A stretch of DNA of 45,113 nt, from NCBI GenBank assembly GCA_024226335.1, contig JAAELY010000348.1:1-45113 (forward strand), in the 5' to 3' direction. The stretch comes from a bacterium (GTDB lineage Bacteria > Myxococcota_A > UBA9160 > SZUA-336). Numbering within the stretch: position 1 is the stretch's first letter; the number at the start of each line of letters is the position of its first letter. The position numbers and the translations under genes were made by a program. The notes beneath the pieces are model-generated. The model had not been told where the DNA came from, ran no database searches, and saw only the letters and a list, made by a program, of their open reading frames with translations. Below are positions 17,944 through 26,579 of this stretch, in pieces.

Positions 17944-19389
17944 TCAGCTCGGGCGACGGAGCATCTCCTCGACCAGCGAGTCGGCTCGCGTGCGGTCTCC
18001 CGCCAGATGCGCCATCCCCATGTGCCGGGAACCCGAGCCGAAGTAGTAGCGTTCGTAGAGTTCGTTGCGATTGCCGAGCTCCGAACCGACAAAGTCCCAG
18101 GCCATCCGGAACACCGCGGATCTCTCTTCCGCATCGATTCCGTTGGCGCCGTGCAGGTAGGAATCGAGCAGCTTGCGCGTCTCCGGGTGGTCGAGTTGAG
18201 CGCGCGATGGCGTCGCCAGTAGATTGTGGCTTCCGATCAAGTGGAATATCTCATTGACGCGCGGGAACCACTGCGGCGCGAGCGCGCGCAACGGCACGAA
18301 GGGACGTCCATCGGGGAACCAGTAGCCCTCGCCCCAGTCGTAGGCATTGGCTTCGGCGAGGCGTAGCGCGCTGTACACGAGTTCGGAGTAGCAGTGAATC
18401 TCTCCCAGCAATCGCTGAGTTGCGGGTCCCGTATCATTGATGGCTTCAGCCATGCGCGAAGCCAGTCCCCAGGCAAACTCCAGCTTGGTCTGGGCGCGAA
18501 TCATGGTCTGCTGCATGACGTTGGCCGCCCAGGTGCCGAAGAGTATGGAATTGTAGACCTCGAGGTTGCCGTCGATGAAGACGCGCTCGCGCGGAATCTC
18601 GACGTCGTCGAAGATCGCGAAGGCGTCCTGTTCGTCGAACCGACTCGAGAGCGGTCGGTCGAAGTGGTCTGCGCCGGGTGCCGAAGCGCTGTCGCGGCAC
18701 AGGAAGACCAGACCCGGCGTGTTCATCGGAATCGAGAACGCGACGCAGTACTCCTCTGCACCCGCGGGGGCCGGGTGGCTCGGGTAGACGGCCAGTTCGT
18801 CGGAAAACGGGGCCAGTGTTGCGAGGATTCGCGCACCTCGAACCACGATTCCGTTCTCCGTCTCGCCCACCTTGTGAAGCGGCACGGGATCTCCGGCCGC
18901 GGCGAAGTCGCGATCGCGCATCTTGTCGATCGTCGGGTGAACGATCGTGTGTGTGAGCGAGAGGTCCCGGCGCGCGATTTCGCGCTGGTAACGGATCAGG
19001 TTTTCCGCACCTTCGTCGTTGCCATTGGCCACCCAACGCTCGCGACCCGCCGCGAAGCCGGCAAAGGTGACGTTGATGTAGTCGGGGCTTCGGCCCATAT
19101 GTCCGACGGAAGCTTCCGCGAAGGTTTCGAGACAGCGACGGCGTCGTTGCAGATCGTCCTTCGAACGCGGCAAAGTGTGACTGATATTGACGGGCTCTCC
19201 GGTCTCGGGATCCGCCTCCAGACAAAGATCGGCACGCTCGTGTTGCAAGTCGAAGAGACGGGCAATCGCCTGCGCGGCTCCGGCCAGTTCCGGGTGTTGC
19301 GTCACATCTTCGACGCGTTCATCTCGCAACCAGAGAACGCGTTCGTCCTTCAGTCCCTCGAGGAATTCCTTCCCGGTTCGAGCGCCCAT
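17944..19389 (-). CDS. hpaB: 4-hydroxyphenylacetate 3-monooxygenase-type flavin oxygenase component (HpaB family)
   Basis: 481 residues. HpaB-family enzymes use reduced FAD delivered by a reductase (HpaC) to ortho-hydroxylate phenols, here most likely 4-hydroxyphenylacetate to homoprotocatechuate. The start ATG at 19389 follows GGAG and opens with MGARTGKEFLEGLKDERVLW, the typical family N-terminus. GRSPDYINVTFAGFAAG, DRPLSSRFDEQDAFAIFDDV and the RVFIDGNLEVYN segment are family features; IPRERVF marks the C-terminal helical domain. It is the last gene of the operon, 11 bp behind hpaG. No HpaC reductase is seen in the window, so a distant one must serve. The exact phenolic substrate is inferred from context. 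Confidence 0.85.
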   Translation of the reverse strand: MGARTGKEFLEGLKDERVLWLRDERVEDVTQHPELAGAAQAIARLFDLQHERADLCLEADPETGEPVNISHTLPRSKDDLQRRRRCLETFAEASVGHMGRSPDYINVTFAGFAAGRERWVANGNDEGAENLIRYQREIARRDLSLTHTIVHPTIDKMRDRDFAAAGDPVPLHKVGETENGIVVRGARILATLAPFSDELAVYPSHPAPAGAEEYCVAFSIPMNTPGLVFLCRDSASAPGADHFDRPLSSRFDEQDAFAIFDDVEIPRERVFIDGNLEVYNSILFGTWAANVMQQTMIRAQTKLEFAWGLASRMAEAINDTGPATQRLLGEIHCYSELVYSALRLAEANAYDWGEGYWFPDGRPFVPLRALAPQWFPRVNEIFHLIGSHNLLATPSRAQLDHPETRKLLDSYLHGANGIDAEERSAVFRMAWDFVGSELGNRNELYERYYFGSGSRHMGMAHLAGDRTRADSLVEEMLRRPS

Positions 19390-19400
19390 GTCCAGTTCTC

Positions 19401-20276
19401 CTATTTCGCGCCATCGCGGCGCGTTCGGGCATCCGAGCCCAGCGCGACACCGCGTACGATTGGCGTATCCGTGGGTTGATGGCCGAGTTTGTGGATCGGG
19501 GCCGGAATCTCGACCACGCGATTGCTCAAGCGGCCCAGACCGCTCACTTCGACCTCGACGACATCGTCGAGTTGCATCGGCCGAGAGAAAGCCGGAGTGC
19601 CGGTCAGAATCACATCGCCCGGCAGAAGAGTGATGTGCCGGCACAGATCGGCGAGCAGATAGTCGATCCCGAAAGCCATCTCCGAGACCTTGGCTTCCTG
19701 GACGATCTTTCCGTTGATCCAGGTACGCAGAGTGGACTCCCGCACATCGACACCGCGTACGACGCCTGGACCCACCGGACAGAAGCCGTCCATACCCTTG
19801 ACTCGCGTCATGCCACCGCGATCCGTATCTCGGTAGTCGTGGCAACCGACGTCATTCGCAGGCGCAAAGCCCGCCAGATACTCCCAGGTATCGGCAGGAG
19901 CGATATTGCGCATGGGCTTGCCGACGATCGCGGCGATCTCGCCTTCGTAGTTCAGGTACTGACAGTCCGCGGGGCGGTGAAGCTTGCCGCGATGCGAGTT
20001 CATTGCGGTCGTCGGTTTGTGAAAGTAGGTCGGTGTGTCGAGCGGTGCTCCGCCGAACTCGGCGACGCGCGAGTCGTAGTTGAGATGTACGCAAAGGATC
20101 TTCGTAGGAACACACGGAGCCAGGTAGTGCGCGTCGGCATCGGCGATCCGTCGGCCATCGCCCAGGACGAGTTCCTCGCCGTCCGGTCGCACCCACTGCT
20201 CGACGCCTTCATAGAGGATCCGCCGCCACTCCTCGCGCTCGCCTTCGAGCGCACTCCTCGGATTCTCGGCTGCCAT
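19401..20276 (-). CDS. hpaG: Fumarylacetoacetate-hydrolase family enzyme, probable HpaG-type isomerase/decarboxylase
   Basis: 291 residues from the ATG at 20276 (GGGAGGGCG just upstream). The FAH fold is shown by the metal-binding YEGEIAAIVG (Glu-x-Glu), then ANDVGCHDYRDTDRGG, KGMDGFCPVGPGV, and LLPGDVILTGTP near the C-terminus. In homoprotocatechuate meta-cleavage this family decarboxylates 5-carboxymethyl-2-oxo-hex-3-ene-1,7-dioate and isomerises the product. The first ~60 residues form the N-terminal extension common in single-domain members, whereas E. coli HpaG is a two-domain duplication. Related hydratases share the fold, so the exact step is inferred from the operon, not from residues. 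Gaps are 11 bp on both sides. Confidence 0.75.
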   Translation of the reverse strand: MAAENPRSALEGEREEWRRILYEGVEQWVRPDGEELVLGDGRRIADADAHYLAPCVPTKILCVHLNYDSRVAEFGGAPLDTPTYFHKPTTAMNSHRGKLHRPADCQYLNYEGEIAAIVGKPMRNIAPADTWEYLAGFAPANDVGCHDYRDTDRGGMTRVKGMDGFCPVGPGVVRGVDVRESTLRTWINGKIVQEAKVSEMAFGIDYLLADLCRHITLLPGDVILTGTPAFSRPMQLDDVVEVEVSGLGRLSNRVVEIPAPIHKLGHQPTDTPIVRGVALGSDARTRRDGAK

Positions 20277-20287
20277 TCGCCCTCCCC

Positions 20288-21145
20288 CTATTCCTGAAGA
20301 TCGAACCAGACGTGCACCTGTCCGGTTCCCAGTGCGTTCTCGTAGTCCGACATGCGACGGCCCTTCGCCGTCCAGTCCCGACTGCCCAGCGCCCCGGCAA
20401 TCGCAAGGTAGTGCCCGAAGAAGCCCTCCGGCTTGAAGGCCTGATACTCCGGATACAGATCGATCACGGCCGCATGATCGCCCCGGCTCCAGAGATCCAG
20501 GATTCGCTCGTCGATCGCTCGAGCTTCCTCCGAGATCACACACTCGGCCCCAAAGGCCATGTGATCGTCACTTCGATCCATCGCCGGGAATCGGTGGCTC
20601 ATGCCACCCGCTCCGAGCAATGCCGCGCGCGACCCGCTGCGCGCAATCGCCTCGCCCAGGACTTCACCCAATTCGATGAAGTTATGGCGTTCCGCTTGCT
20701 GGCAGATCCCGACGCGCAATACGCCCTCGCCCCGGTGCAGGAAATGCAGCAGGTTGAGCGGCGGGTATTGCATGGCGATGTTCGGATTCTCGGTATTGTT
20801 CAGGCGAATCCCGCGCTCTGCAGCCACTTCACCGGCCAGCGCGCCCAGCGCCGGCGCTCCGGCGAAGTCGTACTCGAAGTCACTGATGAGTCGCGGCAGT
20901 TCGTCCGAGGTATAGACCCCCTTGTAACGCTCGGCCCCGGCGACCACGTGTTCCAGCGTCGTGAACCAATGAGTGTCGAAGATGATCAGCGTGTCTGCGC
21001 GCGCAGCGTCGAGCGCGGCGCGCAGATCTGCGAAACCCGCGACCAGGGTCGTGTCTTTCCCGTTCGACAATGCCTTGCGGGCGGCCTCGGGCACCATGAT
21101 GCCGGGCTGGTGACTCACGACCGCGGCGGCAACGATCTGTCCCAT
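20288..21145 (-). CDS. hpaD: Class III extradiol ring-cleavage dioxygenase, probable homoprotocatechuate 2,3-dioxygenase
   Basis: 285 residues from the ATG at 21145, after AGGAGA. This is the LigB-type class III extradiol fold: an early AVVSHQPGIM histidine for Fe(II), IIFDTHWFTTLEHVVAG, then KGVYTSDELPRLI, closely resembling E. coli HpaD (which has FDTHW and GVYTSNELP segments). It would open 3,4-dihydroxyphenylacetate between C2 and C3 using O2. A second metal or acid-base histidine is likely in GAGGMSHRFPAMD. It lies between hpaE (11 bp) and hpaG (11 bp), matching the pathway order. A related catechol substrate cannot be excluded. Confidence 0.87.
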   Translation of the reverse strand: MGQIVAAAVVSHQPGIMVPEAARKALSNGKDTTLVAGFADLRAALDAARADTLIIFDTHWFTTLEHVVAGAERYKGVYTSDELPRLISDFEYDFAGAPALGALAGEVAAERGIRLNNTENPNIAMQYPPLNLLHFLHRGEGVLRVGICQQAERHNFIELGEVLGEAIARSGSRAALLGAGGMSHRFPAMDRSDDHMAFGAECVISEEARAIDERILDLWSRGDHAAVIDLYPEYQAFKPEGFFGHYLAIAGALGSRDWTAKGRRMSDYENALGTGQVHVWFDLQE

Positions 21146-21156
21146 GCTGTCTCTCC

Positions 21157-22614
21157 TCATTGGAATGAGTTCTTGCGGATCGCGATGTTCTTCACATCGC
21201 AGAAGAAATCGAAACTCCAGTCTCCGCCTTCGCGGCCGATCCCCGAGTTCCGCGAGCCTCCGAACGGTGCGGCGAGATCGCGGATGAAGTAGCAATTCAC
21301 CCAGACGGTTCCGGCGACCACGCGCTCTGCGACGCGACGCGCGCGCTCCTCGCTACCACTGAAGAGCGTCGCAGCGAGCCCGTACTCCTGGTCGTTGGCG
21401 AGGTCGACGGCTTCCTCTTCATTCTCGAAGGTGTGCCAGCTCAACACCGGGCCGAAGACCTCCTTGCGGAAGAGTTCGGAGTCGCGCTCGACATCTTCGA
21501 GCAGTGTGGGCTCGAAGTAGAGCTCGCCTGCAGTGTGTCGGTCCCCGCCCCACACGGCTCGGGCTCCGGCCGCCTTCGCGCGTTCCACGAAACCCGAAAC
21601 CCGTGCGAAGTGATCCGCGTGAATCAGCGGCCCCACGCGGGTTCCCAGTTCTCGCGGATCGCCAACTCGCATGCCCGCGACCGCGGCCGCGACCTTCTCG
21701 CGCAGAGCCTCGGAGATGCTCGCCTCGACCAGAATGCGCGTCCCGGCCAGGCACACCTGGCCCGCGTTCATGTACTGCGCGACCACCGTCTGCGCCGCAG
21801 CGTCGAGGTCCGCATCGCCAAAGACCAGTAGCGGCGACTTGCCTCCGAGTTCGAAACTCACCGGGCAGAGGTTTTCCGCCGCCGATTTTCCAACCAGGCG
21901 CGCAGTATCGGTCGAACCGGTGAAACTGATCCGCGCCACACCCGGATGCCGCGCGAGTGCCGCACCGGCGTCCTCTCCGATGCCTTGGACGACATTGAAG
22001 ACCCCCGCGGGAAGTCCCGCCTGCGCGGCGAGATCGGCGAGAAGCGAGCAGGAGAGCGGTGCCCACTCGGGCGGTTTGAGCACAACGGCCGAACCGGAAG
22101 CGAGCGCCGGGCCGAGCTTCCAGGTCGTCAGCATGAACGGCGCATTCCACGGAGTGATCAGAGCGGCCACGCCACTTGGTTCGTAGCGCACGCAGTTCTC
22201 GACCGGCTCCGAATCAATGACTTCACCGAGTTTCTTCGCTCGCTCCGCGAAGAACGAGATATTGTGCGCCGAGCGCGGAACCACGGCCTTCTGATTTCCG
22301 ATCAGGAGCGAGCCCACATCCGCAGTTTCGACGGGAGCGATCTCGTCGACTCGTTCGACGATGGCTTCCGCAAAGCGTTGCAAGATCGGCGCGCGCCCCT
22401 CCGGCCCGAGCTCGGCCCAGGCCGGGAAAGCGCGGCGTGCAGCCTCGACCGCCGCGTCGACCTCAGCAGCCCCGCCCGCCGACACTTCCGCGAGCTTCAT
22501 TCCGTCGATGGGAGAGCGCACCTCGAAGCGTTCCTGCGATGCGACTCGCTCTCCGCCGATCCAGTGGTCAGCCGATACTTCGACACCTTCAACCTTGACG
22601 ACGTGAGGGGCCAT
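21157..22614 (-). CDS. hpaE: Aldehyde dehydrogenase, probable 5-carboxymethyl-2-hydroxymuconate semialdehyde dehydrogenase
   Basis: 485 residues. NAD-dependent aldehyde dehydrogenase fold with the catalytic Cys288 in NAGQVCLAGTRI and the general base Glu255 in FELGGKSPLL. TPWNAPFMLTTWKLGPAL and the GSTDTARLVG region bind the cofactor. The ATG at 22614 follows AAGGAG. In the hpa pathway this enzyme oxidises the ring-fission semialdehyde to 5-carboxymethyl-2-hydroxymuconate. It sits between the TetR gene (10 bp) and the extradiol dioxygenase (11 bp). The assignment within the large ALDH superfamily rests on this context and on the residue pattern GQVCLAGTR typical of muconic-semialdehyde dehydrogenases. 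Confidence 0.85.
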   Translation of the reverse strand: MAPHVVKVEGVEVSADHWIGGERVASQERFEVRSPIDGMKLAEVSAGGAAEVDAAVEAARRAFPAWAELGPEGRAPILQRFAEAIVERVDEIAPVETADVGSLLIGNQKAVVPRSAHNISFFAERAKKLGEVIDSEPVENCVRYEPSGVAALITPWNAPFMLTTWKLGPALASGSAVVLKPPEWAPLSCSLLADLAAQAGLPAGVFNVVQGIGEDAGAALARHPGVARISFTGSTDTARLVGKSAAENLCPVSFELGGKSPLLVFGDADLDAAAQTVVAQYMNAGQVCLAGTRILVEASISEALREKVAAAVAGMRVGDPRELGTRVGPLIHADHFARVSGFVERAKAAGARAVWGGDRHTAGELYFEPTLLEDVERDSELFRKEVFGPVLSWHTFENEEEAVDLANDQEYGLAATLFSGSEERARRVAERVVAGTVWVNCYFIRDLAAPFGGSRNSGIGREGGDWSFDFFCDVKNIAIRKNSFQ

Positions 22615-22624
22615 CGAAACTCCT

Positions 22625-23293
22625 TCAGGAAGACTGCCTTCTCGGTCGCGCACGGGTTCGAGTGCTCGACGCCGGTGATTGCGATCGCTCGACGAGTTCC
22701 TGTGCCGCCGCGCGAATCGCAACCTCCATCAATTCGATCAGGGACTCGACATCCGTCGTCTGGGGATGGAGTTGGGATGCGATGAAGATTCCGTCCATCT
22801 GGGCGATGACGAGTTCGGACAGAAGCCCCGCAGCCTTCTTGCGCTTCCGCGAATCCTCGATTCCGGTGAGAAATTGCTCCAACGTCGCACTCCAGGCCTG
22901 CTTTGCGCGTTGCCGGATGCGCTCGACAGCGCCGCGAACCTCATCGGCGGGATCGCGGCGTTCGAGTGCGAGCAGAAGGAGCAGACGCAAGAACTCGGGC
23001 CGATCGCGGAACAACGCACCCAGCACGCCGGAACGCCCCGCTTCGGCGACTCCCTCGTCCTGAACGAATTCCTCGAACCAGCGTTCGGCAGCGCGCTCCA
23101 TGACCGCGGCGACGAGGCCCTCTTTGTCCCCGAAATGCCAGTAGAGAGTCGGCGGCCGCACCTTGGCCCGCTCGCAGATCGCCGCAATCGTGGCACCGGC
23201 GAACCCCCGCTCGCTCATCAGAGCGGAACCGGCATCCAGGATCCTCTCCCGGTTCCGCTGGCCGTTCTCGATGTGAGTGACAGGGGAAGCCAA
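22625..23293 (-). CDS. TetR-family transcriptional repressor of the hpa operon
   Basis: 222 residues. An N-terminal TetR helix-turn-helix is clear: RERILDAGSALMSERGFAG, then TIAAICERAKVRPPTLYWHF. The C-terminal helical ligand domain is variable and the last ~15 residues are basic and Ser-rich. The only usable start is TTG at 23293; an in-frame TAG lies four codons upstream and no ATG precedes the HTH. A perfect inverted repeat (23296..23315) sits immediately upstream, so the repressor probably binds its own promoter and controls the four catabolic genes behind it. An aromatic intermediate is the likely inducer, by inference. Confidence 0.88.
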   Translation of the reverse strand: MASPVTHIENGQRNRERILDAGSALMSERGFAGATIAAICERAKVRPPTLYWHFGDKEGLVAAVMERAAERWFEEFVQDEGVAEAGRSGVLGALFRDRPEFLRLLLLLALERRDPADEVRGAVERIRQRAKQAWSATLEQFLTGIEDSRKRKKAAGLLSELVIAQMDGIFIASQLHPQTTDVESLIELMEVAIRAAAQELVERSQSPASSTRTRARPRRQSS

Positions 23294-23295
23294 GG

Positions 23296-23315
23296 CCTTT
23301 AGCTATCACTAAAGG
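23296..23315. promoter_or_regulatory. TetR operator: perfect 7-bp inverted repeat
   Basis: CCTTTAG (23296-23302), a 6-bp spacer CTATCA, and CTAAAGG (23309-23315) form a perfect 20-bp palindromic site two bases upstream of the TTG start of the TetR gene. Its size and location match TetR-family operators. Binding there would also block ribosome access, or mark a near-leaderless promoter. Confidence 0.7.
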
Positions 23316-23345
23316 AGCATGGGGTCAAGCAGAATAGGCCTCCGA

Positions 23346-23370
23346 GAGTTCACTCATTTCACGAGTTCAC
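23346..23370. repeat. Short direct repeat between the glycyl radical enzyme and TetR genes
   Basis: GAGTTCAC occurs at 23346-23353 and 23363-23370 (17-bp period) in the 85-bp gap downstream of the glycyl radical enzyme gene and upstream of the hpa operon promoter. It could be an activator site for the hpa operon; nothing else supports this. Confidence 0.25.
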
Positions 23371-23378
23371 CCAAAGGA

Positions 23379-26300
23379 TCAGAGTGCGAATTCGGTCCGT
23401 CCGATGATTTCCATCTGAAGATCTTGCTGCATGCGCGTGTAGTAGCCGGTATAGCCGGAGACGCGCACGATCAGATCGGGATAGTGCTCTGGATTCGCCA
23501 TGGCATCTTTGAGAGTGTCGGAATCGACCATATTGAATTGGAGTTGCATTCCGCCGCTGTCGAAATAGCTGTCCACGTAGTGGGCGATCATGGCGATGTT
23601 ATTCGCATGGCTGCGATTGCTCGAGAACGCCAGGCGCACGTTCAGCGTATAGCTATTGTCGGCGGTGCGAGGGTCGATGCTTCCCACATCGATCAGATTG
23701 TCGAGCAGGTTCTTGCTCGCGATGGGACTGGGGGTGAGCCCCGAAGTAAACGGCGTGTTCGCAAGCCTTCCCGATGGGGAGGCCCCGGAGACCCGGCCGA
23801 AGACCGTGTGGTTGTTATTGGTCCGATAACCCGTCGTGTACGGACCCCCGCGATTGTTGCTGTGCCGATTGAAGAACTCGCGAATCATCCGGGTCACGCG
23901 ATGGGCCATCTCCCGAGCCTCTGGATCCCCGGAACCGAATTTCGCCGCTGAGAACCGAGCAGAGGCGTAGATCCGCTTGTAGCGTCTGTCCTCGTCACTC
24001 CCGGGCACCTCGCCTCTGAAATCGTGGTCAACCGCATCCATCAGTTCGCGAAACCCGATTGTCTTGCCGTCCTGACAATGGGTGCCGTCGAAAACCAGCT
24101 TCTTGATCGCCAATAGCGAATCGACGACATCGGAAAGGCCAATGAACGAGGTCCCCGAAGAGTTGTACCTGGCCCCTCCCTGGGTCATCCCCCGGCCTGA
24201 CTCGATGCACCCCTCCAGCAGGGCGGAATAGAGAGGCGCCGGTATGACTTCGGGATGGATCTTCACCAGTTCATGGGAGATCTCATCGATCAGCGGCTCG
24301 TAGATGAAGTAGAACTGTCGCTCGAAAGCCGCAAAGAAGGCTTCAAAGTCGTTGAAGCTCTCCACCTCACCGGTGGTCGGAGTTCCCAGAGGTTCATCCG
24401 CGGGCGACCGGTTCCACTTCGAGTGGCGACCGTTGTTCAGAGCCACCTCCAGCGGCACCATCAGATTGGAATCGATGTCACCGGTGGCGGCGAAGTGCTT
24501 ACCGGAGATGACCGGCTCCACGCAGCCGCAGGGAACCCAGTCGCGGACATCCTCCAGAGCCCAGCCGTGCTGGCACAGCCCCTCGATTACCTGTCGGTCA
24601 TTGTGGATCGCCGGGGTGCCAGAGGTGATGTAGTTCACCTCACAGACTCGCCTCAGATAGGTCTCGCTATTCACCCCCTTCATGTAGCGAGCATCCATAT
24701 CCGGATCGTCCAGCGATAGCATCTCGGTTAGTTTGAGGATGATGTAGGTCATGTCGTTGACCGCATCCTCCCCGGAAGGTGTAACGCCGCCGACGGTGAT
24801 GGAGGCCACGCCCGGCGCACCTGAGTTCTGCCAGGAGGCGATGGTGGCTGCCGCGAGACGGTGACTGGTCAGTCGCAAGAAGAAACAGCCCACCAGTTCC
24901 AGGGCTCGCTCGAGATAGGCTTCCCGCTCCTTCTCGCCACTTATCCGCTGCATGTCCGCTTCGAAATAGGGTTGCAGGATCTGATCCAGTCGACCGACGC
25001 CGATGTCATCGTCCATGCTGTCCAGTCCGATACCAATGAACAGAATCCAGATCGCCTGGAGAGCTTCGTGGAGAGTCGCGGCCGGCTCGTTGCACAGCTT
25101 GCGCAGAATGCGTTCGATCTCTTTCAGTTCCGCCCTTCTCGAATCCGATCCGGCTTCCGCGCGAGCCTCCAGGCCGACCTGGTCGGCCAGTCGGCGGGTA
25201 TAGAGCGAAACGCCTTCCAGTGCGGTGTCCATCGCGTCGAGAGCTTTCAGCTTCTCGTCTCGAGTGGCGTCGTCGAGAACGGCATCCTTTTCGAACTCCG
25301 TCTTCTGCCGCTGGATCTGCTCGCGAAACCCCGGCAGGCCCTTGCGCACCGCCGTGCCGAAACCCGGGCTACCCGGGTTCAGCGAAACCAGCCCCCAGGG
25401 AATGAGGAAGAACATCCGGTCGTAGATCCGGTCCGCGCGCACTGATTCACCCCGCTCTCGCCTGGCGCGCAACCTCTGCTGCCAGACGTAAGGCAGGTGA
25501 CGATTCATCCAGAACGGGAGGACTTTCTTGTGCAGGGTCCGGGCGGTCTCTGGCGTGATCGCAAAAGGATCCAACTCTCGCTGGTCAAGGGTGTTGAGCT
25601 CGCCCCAGATGGACCAGCCGATGGTGAAAGGATGGTTCACCGCGCCACATATGGGGTTGGGCGTCAAGGTCCCAGCCAGCAGATCTCCGTTGCGCAGTAG
25701 AGGCTCCCGGTGGCGCATCACGTGACAGAACGCTTCGGCCGTGCGCTGGGCGGGATCCCAGGGCGTACCATCGTTGCGGTTTTCGTAGCCGTTCTCCTGA
25801 AAGAAGTCGGTCAAGAGTTCGCCGTACTCGGCGGTGACCTCGGGAAGCTCTTCGAGGTGTTCCTGCTTGAATCGCGCCAGGCGTGGAAAATCCCCGAGGG
25901 AGGAGTCGGCCAGATAGGCCTCTTTCAGCCAGTGCACGCCCGAATCGACCGGCTCGGCCCTGAGACGGTCGGCGGTACGGGCTTCGCGCATACGCCGCTC
26001 CGGTTTACCGGCCTTCGCGGCGACTTCGAAAGCGACGGCGCGGTTCTTTCTCTTCTGCTCCTCAATGGCAGAGAGGCCTCCCCCCGGATCGACGAGGCTC
26101 ATCAGATAGCTGTAGTAGCCGAAAACGGCAGGGTTCCCTTCGAGCCGTACATCGGACGCGAGGAATTTTCGCACTTCGTCATCCGGTCCGAGCTGTTCCA
26201 TGGCCGCAATTTCGTCCTCAGAAGCGAAGACTAACGTCGCCTCGGCCTCTTCAGCGGATCCCTCGCCTCTTTGGACCCGGATCTGTCCATTGCGGATCAC

Positions 26301-26501
26301 GACGACGATGTTCACTGACCCGTCTTCGGTCCGAAGACAGACGACAGCATCGATCGGACAAGGCCTGGCGGCGGCAGACTCCGGCTCCCCGAATAACGCA
26401 TCGCGTAACTCGGGAACCGAATCGAATAACCCGGCGACACCCGTGAGATTCAGAAACAGCCGCTCTCCCGGGGTAGCTATGTCCTCTGCCTCGCATTCCA
26501 T
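23379..26501 (-). CDS. Glycyl radical enzyme (PFL-like) with an N-terminal SCP2-like domain
   Basis: 1040 residues, some 150-250 longer than usual glycyl radical enzymes. Residues about 10-140 look like an SCP2/sterol-carrier-type domain: a VVVIRNGQIRVQRG strand pair, ATLVFASEDEIAAM, then ASDVRLEGNPAVFGYYSYL. The PFL-like barrel follows from about 190. The active-site cysteine is Cys660 in CGCVEP, with Glu662 two residues on, the Cys-x-Glu arrangement of lyase/dehydratase/decarboxylase members such as CutC. The C-terminal radical motif RVSGYTGYYTRMQQDLQ places the glycyl radical at Gly1016. A radical-SAM activase is required, but none is in the window. Substrate unknown; the SCP2-like part suggests a hydrophobic or CoA-linked ligand (inference). 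It lies 85 bp upstream of the hpa operon, on the same strand. Confidence 0.9.
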   Translation of the reverse strand: MECEAEDIATPGERLFLNLTGVAGLFDSVPELRDALFGEPESAAARPCPIDAVVCLRTEDGSVNIVVVIRNGQIRVQRGEGSAEEAEATLVFASEDEIAAMEQLGPDDEVRKFLASDVRLEGNPAVFGYYSYLMSLVDPGGGLSAIEEQKRKNRAVAFEVAAKAGKPERRMREARTADRLRAEPVDSGVHWLKEAYLADSSLGDFPRLARFKQEHLEELPEVTAEYGELLTDFFQENGYENRNDGTPWDPAQRTAEAFCHVMRHREPLLRNGDLLAGTLTPNPICGAVNHPFTIGWSIWGELNTLDQRELDPFAITPETARTLHKKVLPFWMNRHLPYVWQQRLRARRERGESVRADRIYDRMFFLIPWGLVSLNPGSPGFGTAVRKGLPGFREQIQRQKTEFEKDAVLDDATRDEKLKALDAMDTALEGVSLYTRRLADQVGLEARAEAGSDSRRAELKEIERILRKLCNEPAATLHEALQAIWILFIGIGLDSMDDDIGVGRLDQILQPYFEADMQRISGEKEREAYLERALELVGCFFLRLTSHRLAAATIASWQNSGAPGVASITVGGVTPSGEDAVNDMTYIILKLTEMLSLDDPDMDARYMKGVNSETYLRRVCEVNYITSGTPAIHNDRQVIEGLCQHGWALEDVRDWVPCGCVEPVISGKHFAATGDIDSNLMVPLEVALNNGRHSKWNRSPADEPLGTPTTGEVESFNDFEAFFAAFERQFYFIYEPLIDEISHELVKIHPEVIPAPLYSALLEGCIESGRGMTQGGARYNSSGTSFIGLSDVVDSLLAIKKLVFDGTHCQDGKTIGFRELMDAVDHDFRGEVPGSDEDRRYKRIYASARFSAAKFGSGDPEAREMAHRVTRMIREFFNRHSNNRGGPYTTGYRTNNNHTVFGRVSGASPSGRLANTPFTSGLTPSPIASKNLLDNLIDVGSIDPRTADNSYTLNVRLAFSSNRSHANNIAMIAHYVDSYFDSGGMQLQFNMVDSDTLKDAMANPEHYPDLIVRVSGYTGYYTRMQQDLQMEIIGRTEFAL

Positions 26502-26579
26502 GGCGTATTGATGCCTCGATTCGGTGTATAGTATTCGAACGCACTCATCGCGCCAGGCTCGGCAGGAAAGTCACCACTC

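Noticed and set aside
17944-19389. 4-hydroxybutyryl-CoA dehydratase instead of HpaB
   Set aside because: The families are homologous, but the iron-sulfur Cys/His ligand pattern of the dehydratase is not seen, and the extradiol operon context fits HpaB.
18394-19479. 361-codon plus-strand frame opposite hpaB
   Set aside because: Antisense shadow; the minus strand has full HpaB-family conservation and operon spacing.
20312-21292. 326-codon plus-strand frame opposite hpaD
   Set aside because: Antisense shadow of a well-supported extradiol dioxygenase gene.
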